NCBI GenBank assembly: GCA_964562015.1
Contig: CAZLRH010000002.1
Span: 124,001 to 188,000, forward strand
Length of the DNA stretch: 64,000 nucleotides
From: CAZLRH01 sp964562015
GTDB lineage: Bacteria > Verrucomicrobiota > Verrucomicrobiia > Opitutales > JABDGR01
Direction of reading: 5' to 3'
Positions 9,901-17,961 of this stretch are shown piece by piece. Both the position numbers and the translations under genes were made by a program. The notes beneath the pieces were generated by a model. The model saw nothing but the letters and a program-made list of their open reading frames with translations. It ran no database searches and was not told where the DNA came from. Each line of letters starts with the position of its first letter. Position 1 is the first letter of the stretch.

Positions 9901-10723
9901 AGTCACCCCGCGCCCGAAAAAACCCCGCGGCGAGCCCACCGCCGAAGATTTGGCCGCGCTCGAAAACACCGATTGGGAACCCATTGCGCGCGAAATCAAG
10001 GACCTGCGCGACCGCCTCGCCGGGCTCGGCGCGGTCAACCTCGTTGCCATCGAGGAATACGCCGCGCTCAAGGAACGCCACGATTTCCTCAAGACGCAAA
10101 GCGACGATTTGTGGAAGTCCAAGGAAGAACTCGTGGCCGCGATTGATGAAATTAATAAAACGTCGCAGCAGATGTTCCAGGAGACCTTCGAGCAAATCCG
10201 CAAAAATTTCCGCTTCACCTTTGAAAAACTCTTCGGCGGCGGCGAGGCCGATTTGCAATTGGTGCAGGCCGAGGACGTGCTCGACAGCGGCGTGGACATC
10301 GTGGCCCGCCCGCCCGGCACGAAGCTCCGCAGCATCAGCCTGCTCTCCGGCGGCCAGAAAACGATGACCGCGCTCGGGCTGCTCTTCGCCATCTACATGG
10401 TCAAGCCCAGCCCCTTCTGCGTGCTCGACGAATTGGACGCCCCGCTCGACGACGCGAACATCGGCCGCTTCACCGGCATGTTGCACGACTTCACGCGCTA
10501 CTCGCAATTCCTCGTCGTCACGCACAACAAGCGCACCATCGCCTCCGCGCAGACGATTTACGGCGTGACCATGATGGAACGCGGCGTCACGAAACTCGTT
10601 TCGATGCGCCTCGACCACACCGGTGAAGCCGTGGCCCATGAAGCGCCGACCGCCTCCGTGCCCGGGACCAACACAGTAACAGCATTGGCCGAAGCGCCGG
10701 TGGCTGCACCAGCAACGACTTAA
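6932..10723 (+). CDS. smc: Chromosome segregation protein SMC
   Basis: ATPase core of the bacterial condensin, which compacts and segregates the chromosome. 1263 residues, a normal SMC length. The N-terminal head has KSFADRT and Walker A GPNGCGKSN. Long coiled coils flank a hinge in the middle (about residues 515-680, with the GGxYIVDSLD region). The C-terminal head has the signature LSGGQKTM and Walker B/D-loop CVLDELDAPLDDANI. The arms are rich in Glu, Gln and Ala, as expected for coiled coil. An acidic/basic linker near residue 990 (LDEDGEVTPRPKKPRG) precedes the C-head and is probably a disordered insert. ScpA and ScpB are not in the window. Confidence 0.97.
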   Translation: MFLREVVLNGFKSFADRTRIDMQRGVTAIVGPNGCGKSNIVDAIRWVLGEQSAKSLRGGKMEDVIFAGTDQRKGLPMCEVSLTFTDCEKELGTAFNEIEITRRVARDGGGEYFLNGKQCRLKDIQRLFMDTGVGRVSYSFMVQGQIDQILSSNPAERRSLFEEAAGITRYKSQRREALNKLALVEQNLARATDVIEEVTRQIGSLKRQAGKALRYQRLKHRLTRLDLAHNACFFSRRQAAITKLETMAGELREATQKFAASLGGREERAAALKTDRAAFQQKLQDAQHAVFDLRSEKENAENQAQFAEVRSKDLEGRVAEIEKEIAGLREQHDSLDSRLQTDSAHKSGALNLVGSSDEVFRARQAEFDGAMTSLSQGEHALQNQRQHLLMLESGVTRLRSNSTSFEVDLKTYQVKHGALADAVFQLKEERNGFEQQKAQLTAAREARAADHATAQQGVAEAQAAETALRQQFRETQTRIQDLDRQLARGAAQLQALEGLQARFEGFSEGAKAILQGQLEDLLPKGAFQILTKVVEIEDAAAPALETLLGPAADALALADFASAAPVASRLAERQLGRACLQVPVPARALGALPSDLPAGLRPAMLAMTLRPAHAALQPALENLLGGCYIVDSLDTFLAFWAANPDFHFYQAATPKGELIDRRGLIFGGAGKGGKKENSFLQREGDIRRLRKELTAKNEELTTQTETSMKLQADLTAAETAIEEKRARVAEVAQELATVQAQEKTLNQSLHQNADASARQTRQLDELEQSRAAAEERLQRAQAELTAVEEQIATQRQAIATSEEKLTSLRTARDRFQESVAEARLELAEKRQRLQILDRNLDELQGQRRDLDTRLLRRVQEIDGAREQIAEHQRAALDFRDRAAQLQESLTAATASLETDRTAVLHLESELKSLEDGLAGERGEQRQRETDLHSHEIKLAEERSQAAFLDEKVRAEHQLEIREVNWQMELWKADEQFETRVRLDDLDEDGEVTPRPKKPRGEPTAEDLAALENTDWEPIAREIKDLRDRLAGLGAVNLVAIEEYAALKERHDFLKTQSDDLWKSKEELVAAIDEINKTSQQMFQETFEQIRKNFRFTFEKLFGGGEADLQLVQAEDVLDSGVDIVARPPGTKLRSISLLSGGQKTMTALGLLFAIYMVKPSPFCVLDELDAPLDDANIGRFTGMLHDFTRYSQFLVVTHNKRTIASAQTIYGVTMMERGVTKLVSMRLDHTGEAVAHEAPTASVPGTNTVTALAEAPVAAPATT

Positions 10724-10878
10724 GTTTAAGAGGAAGTATTGATTCGGGAGGGGCGCTAAGGCGGGGCGATTTGAAGGACGGTTATAAACATCCCGGCACT
10801 ATTAAATTGCCTGGGGGAGGCGAAGTGATTCGATGCCTGTGCGGCTCATTGCCCTTACCACAGTCCAAAAGGAATATT

Positions 10879-11148
10879 ATGAATAATGTACTGCAAAATC
10901 TCATCTGGCTGGTCGTTTTTGTATTTGCCGGTGGAGGAGCCGGCCTGATGGTCATCATGCTCTCCAGCCTGCTACTCCCAAAGATCCTCGAACGCTTTAC
11001 TCCGGCCCTCGACGAAGAAAAGGAAATGGCGCGGGGCAACCGCGCGGTGGCGGAGTATTTCGGCCGCGTGGTGGCTGCAGGCATCCTTGGGATCAGCATC
11101 GTCGTGGCGGCGGCAGTGCTGGGCGGAACCATTGCCGCCCTTTACTGA
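10879..11148 (+). CDS. DUF350-like small membrane protein
   Basis: 89 residues from the ATG at 10879, chosen because AAAAGGA lies just upstream and the conserved hydrophobic N-terminus begins here. An in-frame start at 10771 exists but adds a non-conserved extension. Two hydrophobic segments (about 8-32 and 66-88) flank a charged linker LDEEKEMARGNRAVAEYFGR, the arrangement of DUF350/YjfL-type inner-membrane proteins. Those are about 130 residues with two such units, so this is a single-unit version. It ends 52 bp before the Hint-Tim44 gene, so the two are probably co-transcribed. Confidence 0.75.
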   Translation: MNNVLQNLIWLVVFVFAGGGAGLMVIMLSSLLLPKILERFTPALDEEKEMARGNRAVAEYFGRVVAAGILGISIVVAAAVLGGTIAALY

Positions 11149-11200
11149 GGGCCGCCTAAAAACAACCGAGCGGGCTCCCTGCGTTCCCTCCGTCCAGCCG

Positions 11201-13423
11201 ATGAAGTTTCGCATCTTCTTCTTTGTATTCGCCCTCGCCACCACCCTTGCCCGTGGCCGCGCAGGAGGCGGATGCTTGGCTGAAGGCACACTTATTGACA
11301 CTCCATTCGGCCCCAGACCCATAGAATCAATTCATCCGGGCACGGAGGTTTGGTCGCCTTCCGGCAGCGGCTTGCAGCGGGCGACGGTTGCGGCTTGCTA
11401 TCGGGTAGACCCGCTGGAGTTTGTGCAAGTTGGCCTTACCGACGCGTCTTTGCGCGTCACGCCCGAACACCCAGTGGAGATCGCTCCCGGGGTATTTCGC
11501 AGCGCGGGCGACTTGCACGCCGGAGACCAGGTTTTGCTCTGGAAAGATGACCAGTTGGCCGCCAGCCCGGTCATCTCCATCGTTCGGGTGCCAGCATCCA
11601 CCGCCGCCTATAACCTTTTGGTGACGCCGGGAGGTACATTTCTTGCGAACAATGTGGCCGTGCATAACAAAGGCTGCTTCCTACCGGACACGCCGGTGCT
11701 GCTCGCAGACGGTAGTTACAAGGCCATCTCCGCCCTGCAACCCGGTGACGAGGTCCTGGCCTTTCATACCAACGGCACTATCCAAGCGGCCACCGTACGA
11801 AACGTCCTTGTCCACGAGGTGGACGAATATTGGGAGGTCGAAACTTCATCACGCCGCGTGCGGGTGACGGCCGAGCACCCGTTTTATGTTGGCGCGGGTA
11901 CGTTTATGACCCTCTCGGCGCTCCAGGTTGGCGACTCGATATATGTCTATGACGGACATGGCTTGAGCCCCCAGCCGATAACGCAAATGCACCGCGTCAC
12001 GGCAGGCGTCCGAGTCTTCAATCTGCAAATTGATTATCCCAATACTTATTTCGCGGACGGTTTTGCCGTCCACAACAAAGGGGGCGGTGGCTTCAGTGGA
12101 GGTGGCCATAGTTTTTCTGGCGGGCACAGTTTTTCCGGCGGCAGCTCCTCGGGCAAAGGGGGTGACGCAAACCCGGTCGTCGTGCTCGTCGTTGCTTCCT
12201 TCCTTATCGGCCTCCTTGTCTTGGCCGCCTATCAAAGCCATCGTAGCGCCAAGAATGACAATCTCGATTTTCTCTTCAGCCGGGCTCAAATCGACCGCAA
12301 GGCTGGCAAAACCGAGAAATTACTCGAATTTCTCGGTCGCACGGATCCCGCCATGGCGGCGGAAGAATTAAAGAAAAAAGCCCGCTCGATTTTCGCTCGT
12401 TCCCAAGAATGCTGGCAGAAACGCGAATATGGTCCCATGCAAACGCTGGCCACGGAAAGCCTCTATGCCGAGCACACCCGGGAACTTGCCAGCCTGGTGC
12501 GGAACCATGAAATCAACCGATTGGCCGATTTGCAAATCGATCAAATTGACATCGTCAATGTCCGCTACACCGAGCAGCAGAACCAACGCGAATTCACCGC
12601 GCTGATCACCGCCCGGGCCAGAGATTATTACATAGACGACCGCAACCAGCACTATCTGCGGGGCGACAGGGAGATTGCGGCCTTTCAGGAATTTTGGACC
12701 TTCCAGTTTAGTGACAGCCACTGGCGGCTGCGCGAGGTCGAGCAATCGCGGGAATCCGATGCCTTGACCACGGAGAATTTTTTCGAGCAATTCACCGACA
12801 CTGGGGTAAAGCACATTTACGGCGCTCAAGCCGGCCAGACCGGTCCCACCGGGCCGTGGCAGGAGCAAAACGTCAGCGATAAGGCAACCCGGATCGAACG
12901 TCTGCTCAATTTTCTCGCGAAAACCGATCGGCTCTGGGACCGCCAGAGCATGCTGGACGTTGCCCGGGCTGCTTTCGTCCAAGTCGTGCTAGCGCGCGAA
13001 TCCGGTGATCCATCCAAAGTTCCCGCCCTGCTGCTCTTTCCCGGCGCGCTCAAGCATCTGCAAGCTGACATAGACTCCGCACGGGCCGCCGGAAGAACGG
13101 TGTCTTTCCTCAATTTGTGCGTGCGCAAAGTCGAACTCGTCCTGGTGCGGAACTTTGCAGACAATTCGCGAGATGAGTTTGTCGTACGCATCAGCGCACA
13201 TGCCCAGCGCGCCTGCGGGCAAGACAGTCAAAAAAAGGTGCTCGACGACTACGTCACTCCATTTCAGGAATATTGGGTATTTGGTCGGCTTGACGGAACG
13301 TGGAAACTCAAGGAAGTGCTGCCCCCGGCGGACGGCGAGCAGGCGGTGAAAACCGAAAACCTGGACGAGGACAGCAGCCCTGAACAGGTGCAATGGTATT
13401 ACTCACAAACCCGCGCCGTTTAA
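11201..13423 (+). CDS. Secreted/membrane protein with tandem Hint (intein-like) domains and two Tim44-like domains
   Basis: 740 residues from the ATG at 11201. A frame start at 11087 would overlap the upstream gene and hide the signal peptide. Layout: signal peptide 1-21; Hint 1 from Cys 25 to His 155-Asn 156 with a block-B TPEHP motif (His 90); Hint 2 from Cys 159 (CFLPDTPVLLADG) to His 291-Asn 292 with TAEHP (His 226). Both Hint domains end in VHNKG. A Gly/Ser/His-rich linker (294-321) and one transmembrane helix (about 324-346) follow. Two Tim44-like domains (about 385-515 and 560-705) each carry FQE(F/Y)W...W(R/K)L(R/K)EV. The residue after each HN is Lys, not Cys/Ser/Thr, so cleavage is more likely than protein splicing. 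Function unknown; the DUF350 gene is the probable operon partner. Confidence 0.88.
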   Translation: MKFRIFFFVFALATTLARGRAGGGCLAEGTLIDTPFGPRPIESIHPGTEVWSPSGSGLQRATVAACYRVDPLEFVQVGLTDASLRVTPEHPVEIAPGVFRSAGDLHAGDQVLLWKDDQLAASPVISIVRVPASTAAYNLLVTPGGTFLANNVAVHNKGCFLPDTPVLLADGSYKAISALQPGDEVLAFHTNGTIQAATVRNVLVHEVDEYWEVETSSRRVRVTAEHPFYVGAGTFMTLSALQVGDSIYVYDGHGLSPQPITQMHRVTAGVRVFNLQIDYPNTYFADGFAVHNKGGGGFSGGGHSFSGGHSFSGGSSSGKGGDANPVVVLVVASFLIGLLVLAAYQSHRSAKNDNLDFLFSRAQIDRKAGKTEKLLEFLGRTDPAMAAEELKKKARSIFARSQECWQKREYGPMQTLATESLYAEHTRELASLVRNHEINRLADLQIDQIDIVNVRYTEQQNQREFTALITARARDYYIDDRNQHYLRGDREIAAFQEFWTFQFSDSHWRLREVEQSRESDALTTENFFEQFTDTGVKHIYGAQAGQTGPTGPWQEQNVSDKATRIERLLNFLAKTDRLWDRQSMLDVARAAFVQVVLARESGDPSKVPALLLFPGALKHLQADIDSARAAGRTVSFLNLCVRKVELVLVRNFADNSRDEFVVRISAHAQRACGQDSQKKVLDDYVTPFQEYWVFGRLDGTWKLKEVLPPADGEQAVKTENLDEDSSPEQVQWYYSQTRAV

Positions 13424-13615
13424 TCTGACCGAAACTTGCTGCGAATTCTCGCCTCAGTATCAACGGAATGACGTCTTGAATAATAAAGAAACAGCCTAAG
13501 CGAGCACCTTGAGCTTCGTCCTTGGTTTGACACCTGCGCGGCATTAGGCCAATAAGTGGGGTTCCTGCGCCCGTTTGGCGGGCCGGGGTTGGTTGCTTTC
13601 ACCAGACTTCCCGCG

Positions 13616-14827
13616 ATGGCCCTTATCGTTCAAAAATACGGCGGCACGTCCGTCGGCGACACCGATCGCATCCGCAACGTGGCGTTGCGGGTGAAAAACC
13701 ACGTCGCCCAGGGGCACAAGGTGGTCGTGGTCGTCTCCGCCCGCAGCGGCGTGACCAACGAGCTGATCGGCCGCGCCCAGGCCCTCAATCCGCATCCCGA
13801 TGAGCGGGAAATGGACGCGCTCATGGCCATCGGTGAGCAGGAAACCATCGCCCTCACCGCTATCGCCCTACACGCGCAAAATGTCCCCGCCGTCTCCCGC
13901 ACCGGCCCGCAGGCGGGCATCATCACCGACACCGCGCACACGCGCGCCCGCATCCTCGATGTGACCGGCGGCGACCTCAAGCAGCAGCTCGACGAGGGCA
14001 AGGTCGTCATCGTCGCGGGCTTCCAGGGGTTGAGCAAGGACGGCCAAATCACCACCCTGGGCCGCGGGGGTTCCGATCTTTCCGCCATCGCGCTCGCATG
14101 GGCGTTGAAGGCCGATGTCTGCCAGATTTACACCGACGTCACGGGCGTTTTCACGGCGGACCCGCGCCTCGTGCCCGCTGCGCGCAAGATTGACGTTATC
14201 TCGTATGATGAGATGCTGGAGCTGGCCTCGAGCGGCTCGAAGGTCATGCAGGCCCGCAGCGTCGAGTTTGCGCAAAAATACGACGTGGTCTTTGAAGTCC
14301 GCTCCAGTTTCACCGACGAACCCGGCACCATTGTGAAAACCGAAGCTCCCAACATGGAACAAATCCTGGTCCGCGGCATCGCCGTGGATAAAAACCAGGC
14401 CAAGATCACGCTGAATGATTTGCCCGACCGCCCCGGCGTCGCCGCCAAGTTGTTTCAGTCGCTCGGCGAACAAGGGGTCGTCGTGGACATGATCATCCAG
14501 AACATCGGCCGCGGCGGCCTGGCGAATTTGTCCTTCACGGTGGCGAAGGAGGACGTGCGCCGCTCCGAGCAGGTCGCGAAGGAAGTGCTGGCGGATCTCG
14601 GCGGCGGCAAGTTGCAGCTATCGGGCGACATCGCGAAGGTCTCCGCCGTCGGCGTCGGCATGCGCACGCACGCGGGCGTGGCGGCGTCGTTTTTCGGCGC
14701 GCTGGCCAAGGCCGGCATCAATATTCTCATGATCACGACCTCGGAGATTAAAATTTCCGTGGCCATCGAGCCCGCGCAAGCCGAGGCCGCCGCCCGCGCC
14801 GTGCACGAGGCCTTCAACCTCGGCTAA
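13616..14827 (+). CDS. lysC: Aspartate kinase
   Basis: Phosphorylates aspartate, the first step toward lysine, threonine and methionine. 403 residues from the ATG at 13616, which opens directly with the conserved MALIVQKYGGTSVGD. An in-frame start at 13556 adds a non-conserved tail. The amino-acid kinase domain covers about 1-240 (GRGGSDLSAIALAWAL, YTDVTGVFTADPR). Two ACT domains follow (about 265-400), the usual site of feedback inhibition. An exact TTGACA at 13527-13532 may be a -35 element, but a good -10 is not evident. It lies upstream of a cyclophilin gene and thrC on the same strand, consistent with a threonine-pathway transcription unit. Confidence 0.96.
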   Translation: MALIVQKYGGTSVGDTDRIRNVALRVKNHVAQGHKVVVVVSARSGVTNELIGRAQALNPHPDEREMDALMAIGEQETIALTAIALHAQNVPAVSRTGPQAGIITDTAHTRARILDVTGGDLKQQLDEGKVVIVAGFQGLSKDGQITTLGRGGSDLSAIALAWALKADVCQIYTDVTGVFTADPRLVPAARKIDVISYDEMLELASSGSKVMQARSVEFAQKYDVVFEVRSSFTDEPGTIVKTEAPNMEQILVRGIAVDKNQAKITLNDLPDRPGVAAKLFQSLGEQGVVVDMIIQNIGRGGLANLSFTVAKEDVRRSEQVAKEVLADLGGGKLQLSGDIAKVSAVGVGMRTHAGVAASFFGALAKAGINILMITTSEIKISVAIEPAQAEAAARAVHEAFNLG

Positions 14828-14864
14828 AACTTAGCTTTCCCTCCAACCCAACTCCTCATCTCCC

Positions 14865-15614
14865 ATGAAAAAACTCCTCCCCACCCGCCTTCTCGCCGCC
14901 CTCGCCTTCCTCCTGCCGGTCGCCGCCTTCGCGGCCGACGCCCCGCCTGCGGCCACCCCGGCGCCTGCCACCGCGAGTCCGGCCGCCAAACCCGCGACAA
15001 CAACCGCCGCGCCCGCCGCCAAACCTGCCGCCACGACTTCCGCCGCCACCGGCACCGAGCGCAAATTGCCGGACGGCCTCTATGCCGAGATTGTCACCTC
15101 CAAGGGCCCCATTGTCCTCCAGCTCGAACCGGAGAAAGCGCCGCTCACCGTGGCGAACTTCGTCGGCCTTGCCGAGGGGACCAAGAATTATTCGAAGACG
15201 CCCGGCCAGGCGCCCAAGGCCCAGACCGCGCCGTTTTACGACGGATTGAAGTTCCACCGTGTGATTCCGAATTTCATGGACCAGGGCGGCGACCCGCAGG
15301 GCAACGGCACCGGCGGCCCAGGCTATCAGTTCAAGGACGAGTTTGATCCCACGCTCAACTTCTCCAAGCCCGGCATGTTGGCCATGGCCAACGCGGGCCC
15401 CGGCACCAACGGCAGCCAGTTTTTCATCACCACCGTTCCCACCCCATGGCTCGACGGCAAGCACACCATCTTCGGCCATGTGGTCGAAGGCCAGGACGTC
15501 GCGCTCAAGCTGGCCAATGGCGACGCGATGCAGTCGGTGAAAATCCTCCGCGTGGGCGACAAAGCCAAGGCGTTCAAGGCCGACCAGGCCGCGTTCGACG
15601 CGCTGAACAAATAA
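14865..15614 (+). CDS. Exported cyclophilin-type peptidyl-prolyl cis-trans isomerase
   Basis: Catalyses proline isomerisation during protein folding, probably in the periplasm. 249 residues. A signal peptide at 1-24 (KKLLPTRLLAALAFLLPVAAFA) is followed by an Ala/Pro/Thr-rich linker to about residue 62 and then the cyclophilin fold. Visible motifs are FHRVIPNFMDQGGDP (catalytic Arg), GTGGPGY, ANAGPGTNGSQFFITT and WLDGKHTIFGHV. The gene sits 37 bp after lysC and 39 bp before thrC, so it is probably co-transcribed with them, although no metabolic link is apparent. Confidence 0.95.
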   Translation: MKKLLPTRLLAALAFLLPVAAFAADAPPAATPAPATASPAAKPATTTAAPAAKPAATTSAATGTERKLPDGLYAEIVTSKGPIVLQLEPEKAPLTVANFVGLAEGTKNYSKTPGQAPKAQTAPFYDGLKFHRVIPNFMDQGGDPQGNGTGGPGYQFKDEFDPTLNFSKPGMLAMANAGPGTNGSQFFITTVPTPWLDGKHTIFGHVVEGQDVALKLANGDAMQSVKILRVGDKAKAFKADQAAFDALNK

Positions 15615-15653
15615 GTGGCGCGGTTCGCGCGCGGCTCCTTTGTTCGTCCTCCC

Positions 15654-17012
15654 ATGCACTACGTTTCCACGCGCGGGCAGAGCGAGCCGGTCGGCTTTTC
15701 CGCCGCGGTGGCCGCAGGGCTGGCGCCCGACGGCGGCCTGTACCTGCCGGCGGACCTGCCCGACCTGCGTCTGTACCTGACCCGGTGGGCGGAGTTGCCG
15801 TACGCGGACCTCGCGTACGAATTTCTGCGCCTGTTCGCCACCGACATGGACGGCGGGGAATTGCGCGGCATCGTGGATCGCGCCTATGTGCGCTTTGCGC
15901 ATCCGGATGTCGCACCGTTGGTGGAATTGCGCGACGGCCTGTGGGTGCTCGAACTTTTTCACGGGCCGACGCTGGCGTTCAAGGATTTCGCGCTGCAATT
16001 GCTCGGCGGTTTGTACGCAGCGCAAATCAAGAAAACCCGCACGCCCATCAACGTGCTCGGCGCGACCTCGGGTGACACCGGCTCGGCGGCCATTCACGGG
16101 CTGCTGGGCCTGGACAATGTGCGCATTTTCATCCTGTACCCGCGCGGTGGAGTCGCGCCGTTGCAGGAGCGGCAAATGGCCTGCACCGGGGCGAATAATG
16201 TTTTTCCCATCGCCATTGCCGGCACATTTGACGACGCGCAGCGCATCGTGAAGGAGCTGTTCGGCGACCTCGCCTTTCGCGCCAAGCAGCGCCTGTCGGC
16301 GGTCAATTCCATCAACCTCGCGCGCATTCTCGCGCAATGCGTGTACTACCTGCATGCGTGGCGGCGGCTCCCGGCCGCGGCGCGCAACGACGTCGAGTTC
16401 ATCGTGCCCACCGGCAACTTCGGCAACGTGCTCGCCGGATGGCTGGCCCACCGCATGGGCATGCCCGCCCGCCGTTTTTGCGTCGCCACCAATCAGAACG
16501 ACATCCTCCACCGCTTGTTCACGACCGGACGCTACGAGACCGGGCCGGTGTCGCCGAGCCTTGCGCCCTCGATGGATATTCAGGTGGCGTCGAATTTCGA
16601 ACGCTTTCTTTACTACGCCGAGCACCGCGACCCCGGCCGCGTGCGCGCCATCATGGAAGCGTTGCGCCGCGACGGCCGCTGGGTGTTCGAGGGCTTTAAT
16701 CCCGACGTCTTTCGCGCCACCCGCGCCAACGACGAGGACATCCGTGAAATCATCGACGACGTTTACGCGTGCTTTCGCTACGTGCTCGATCCGCACACTG
16801 CCTGCGGCTTTGCCGACATCCTGCCCGACCAGCCGACAGTCGTGCTCGGCACCGCGCATCCCGCAAAATTTCCGGACACCATCAAGCAAGTCCTCGGCTT
16901 TGAACCGACCGCGCCCGCGCTCGATGCGCTCAAGGCCCGCCCGGTCGTACGCTATGAATTGCCCGCCGACGCGGCCACCGTGCGCGCGTTTCTGGAAGAG
17001 CACGCGATTTAG
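15654..17012 (+). CDS. thrC: Threonine synthase
   Basis: PLP enzyme converting O-phosphohomoserine to threonine. 452 residues from the ATG at 15654, which gives the conserved MHYVSTRG N-terminus. An upstream in-frame GTG at 15615 lies right after the preceding stop and adds nothing conserved. PLP-binding Lys 110 is in HGPTLAFKDFALQ, the phosphate-binding segment is GATSGDTGSAAIHG, and PTGNFGNVLAGW follows. The length fits the longer proteobacterial/fungal-type subfamily. Together with lysC upstream this makes a partial threonine pathway cluster; homoserine dehydrogenase and kinase are not in the window. Confidence 0.96.
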   Translation: MHYVSTRGQSEPVGFSAAVAAGLAPDGGLYLPADLPDLRLYLTRWAELPYADLAYEFLRLFATDMDGGELRGIVDRAYVRFAHPDVAPLVELRDGLWVLELFHGPTLAFKDFALQLLGGLYAAQIKKTRTPINVLGATSGDTGSAAIHGLLGLDNVRIFILYPRGGVAPLQERQMACTGANNVFPIAIAGTFDDAQRIVKELFGDLAFRAKQRLSAVNSINLARILAQCVYYLHAWRRLPAAARNDVEFIVPTGNFGNVLAGWLAHRMGMPARRFCVATNQNDILHRLFTTGRYETGPVSPSLAPSMDIQVASNFERFLYYAEHRDPGRVRAIMEALRRDGRWVFEGFNPDVFRATRANDEDIREIIDDVYACFRYVLDPHTACGFADILPDQPTVVLGTAHPAKFPDTIKQVLGFEPTAPALDALKARPVVRYELPADAATVRAFLEEHAI

Positions 17013-17193
17013 CGCGGGAGGTGCTGCTGTGCGTCGGGCATCGTTACACAAAGCCGCGTGGGTTTCCTGTGCCGGCAAAATTCCTGTTCGCCGCCTTGCC
17101 GACTTTCTCCCTATGGCCTAGGGTCGGAAATAAATCTCCGTCCATTTCTTCTTAAACCCAAGCCTGCACTTATAACTCACTCACCTCCCTCCC

Positions 17194-17850
17194 ATGGAAA
17201 CTCCCTCGCTTGATAACACGGATGTACTCGCCTCGCGGCGCCAGCTCTTGAAGCTGGCGGTCGCGACCGGCGCCGGCCTGGCCCTGGCCGCCACGAATGC
17301 CCACGCCGCAGCCGGCACGGCCCCGGTTGTCGTGCCCGCCCAAGGCCCGACGCCGCCCGTAAACTACAAGTTCAACCTTTCCACCTTTAAACCCGAGGTG
17401 GTGAATGCAGGCGGAAGCGTCACGTTTTGCCGCGAAAGCACTTTCCCGGTCGTCGCCGGCAACGCCGCGGCCGTCTACTTGTTAAAGCTCAAACCCGGAG
17501 CGCTGCGCGAGCCCCACTGGCACCCCAATTGTTGGGAATTCGACGTGATGGTGGCGGGCACCGTGCAAATGACGATCGTCTCGCCCGATGGCGTTTCCTC
17601 CGTCTTTACGCTCGAGCCCGGCGATGTGGCGTTCGTTCCCCAAGGTTTCGTGCACTCGATCAAAAACATCGGCACCGTGGATGTCGTCATGCCGATCGTC
17701 TTCAACAACTCGATGCCCAGCGATATTGGACTCTCCACGATGTGGGGCGGCTTTGAGGAGAGCCAGTTCGCCCAGACCTTCGGCGTGCCGGCTTCCGCGC
17801 TGAATGACATTCCCCCTTCTCCACCCGGCACCAGCTACGTGGTGCCGTAG
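17194..17850 (+). CDS. Tat-exported cupin protein (oxalate decarboxylase/germin-like)
   Basis: 218 residues with a twin-arginine signal (SRRQLLKLA at 14-22, cleavage after about residue 39), so it is probably exported folded with its metal. The single cupin domain has the full ligand set His 108, His 110, Glu 115 and His 154 (HWHPNCWEF ... GFVHS), plus LEPGDVAFVPQG. The C-terminal segment SDIGLSTMWGGF resembles bicupin oxalate decarboxylases and germins, but this protein has only one cupin. The substrate is not determined; Mn or Fe binding is expected from the family. It stands alone before the ars genes. Confidence 0.85.
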   Translation: METPSLDNTDVLASRRQLLKLAVATGAGLALAATNAHAAAGTAPVVVPAQGPTPPVNYKFNLSTFKPEVVNAGGSVTFCRESTFPVVAGNAAAVYLLKLKPGALREPHWHPNCWEFDVMVAGTVQMTIVSPDGVSSVFTLEPGDVAFVPQGFVHSIKNIGTVDVVMPIVFNNSMPSDIGLSTMWGGFEESQFAQTFGVPASALNDIPPSPPGTSYVVP

Positions 17851-17921
17851 CCTCGGCGCGGGCGGAAGACCGTGAAAAGATAAAAGATGGGCGACACCGG
17901 CCGGGGCGCTGTATTTATATT

Positions 17922-17953
17922 CTTGTTGACGTATATACTTGTTCACGTAACTA
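17922..17953 (+). promoter_or_regulatory. Tandem 16-bp direct repeat, candidate ArsR operator
   Basis: CTTGTTGACGTATATA (17922-17937) is followed without gap by CTTGTTCACGTAACTA (17938-17953), with 13 of 16 positions identical. It ends 8 bp before the arsR GTG and contains a TTGAC -35-like core. The location suits autoregulation by ArsR; binding is inferred. Confidence 0.5.
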
Positions 17954-17961
17954 TCGGGGGC

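Noticed and set aside
8875..10392. 505-codon open frame on the minus strand across smc
   Set aside because: Ser/Arg-rich translation opposite the coiled-coil coding region; a typical composition artefact.
14856..17078. 740-codon open frame on the minus strand across the cyclophilin and thrC genes
   Set aside because: Antisense shadow of two well-supported genes; high GC makes stop codons rare in the opposite frame, and the translation is Arg/Gly/His/Ala-rich without domains.
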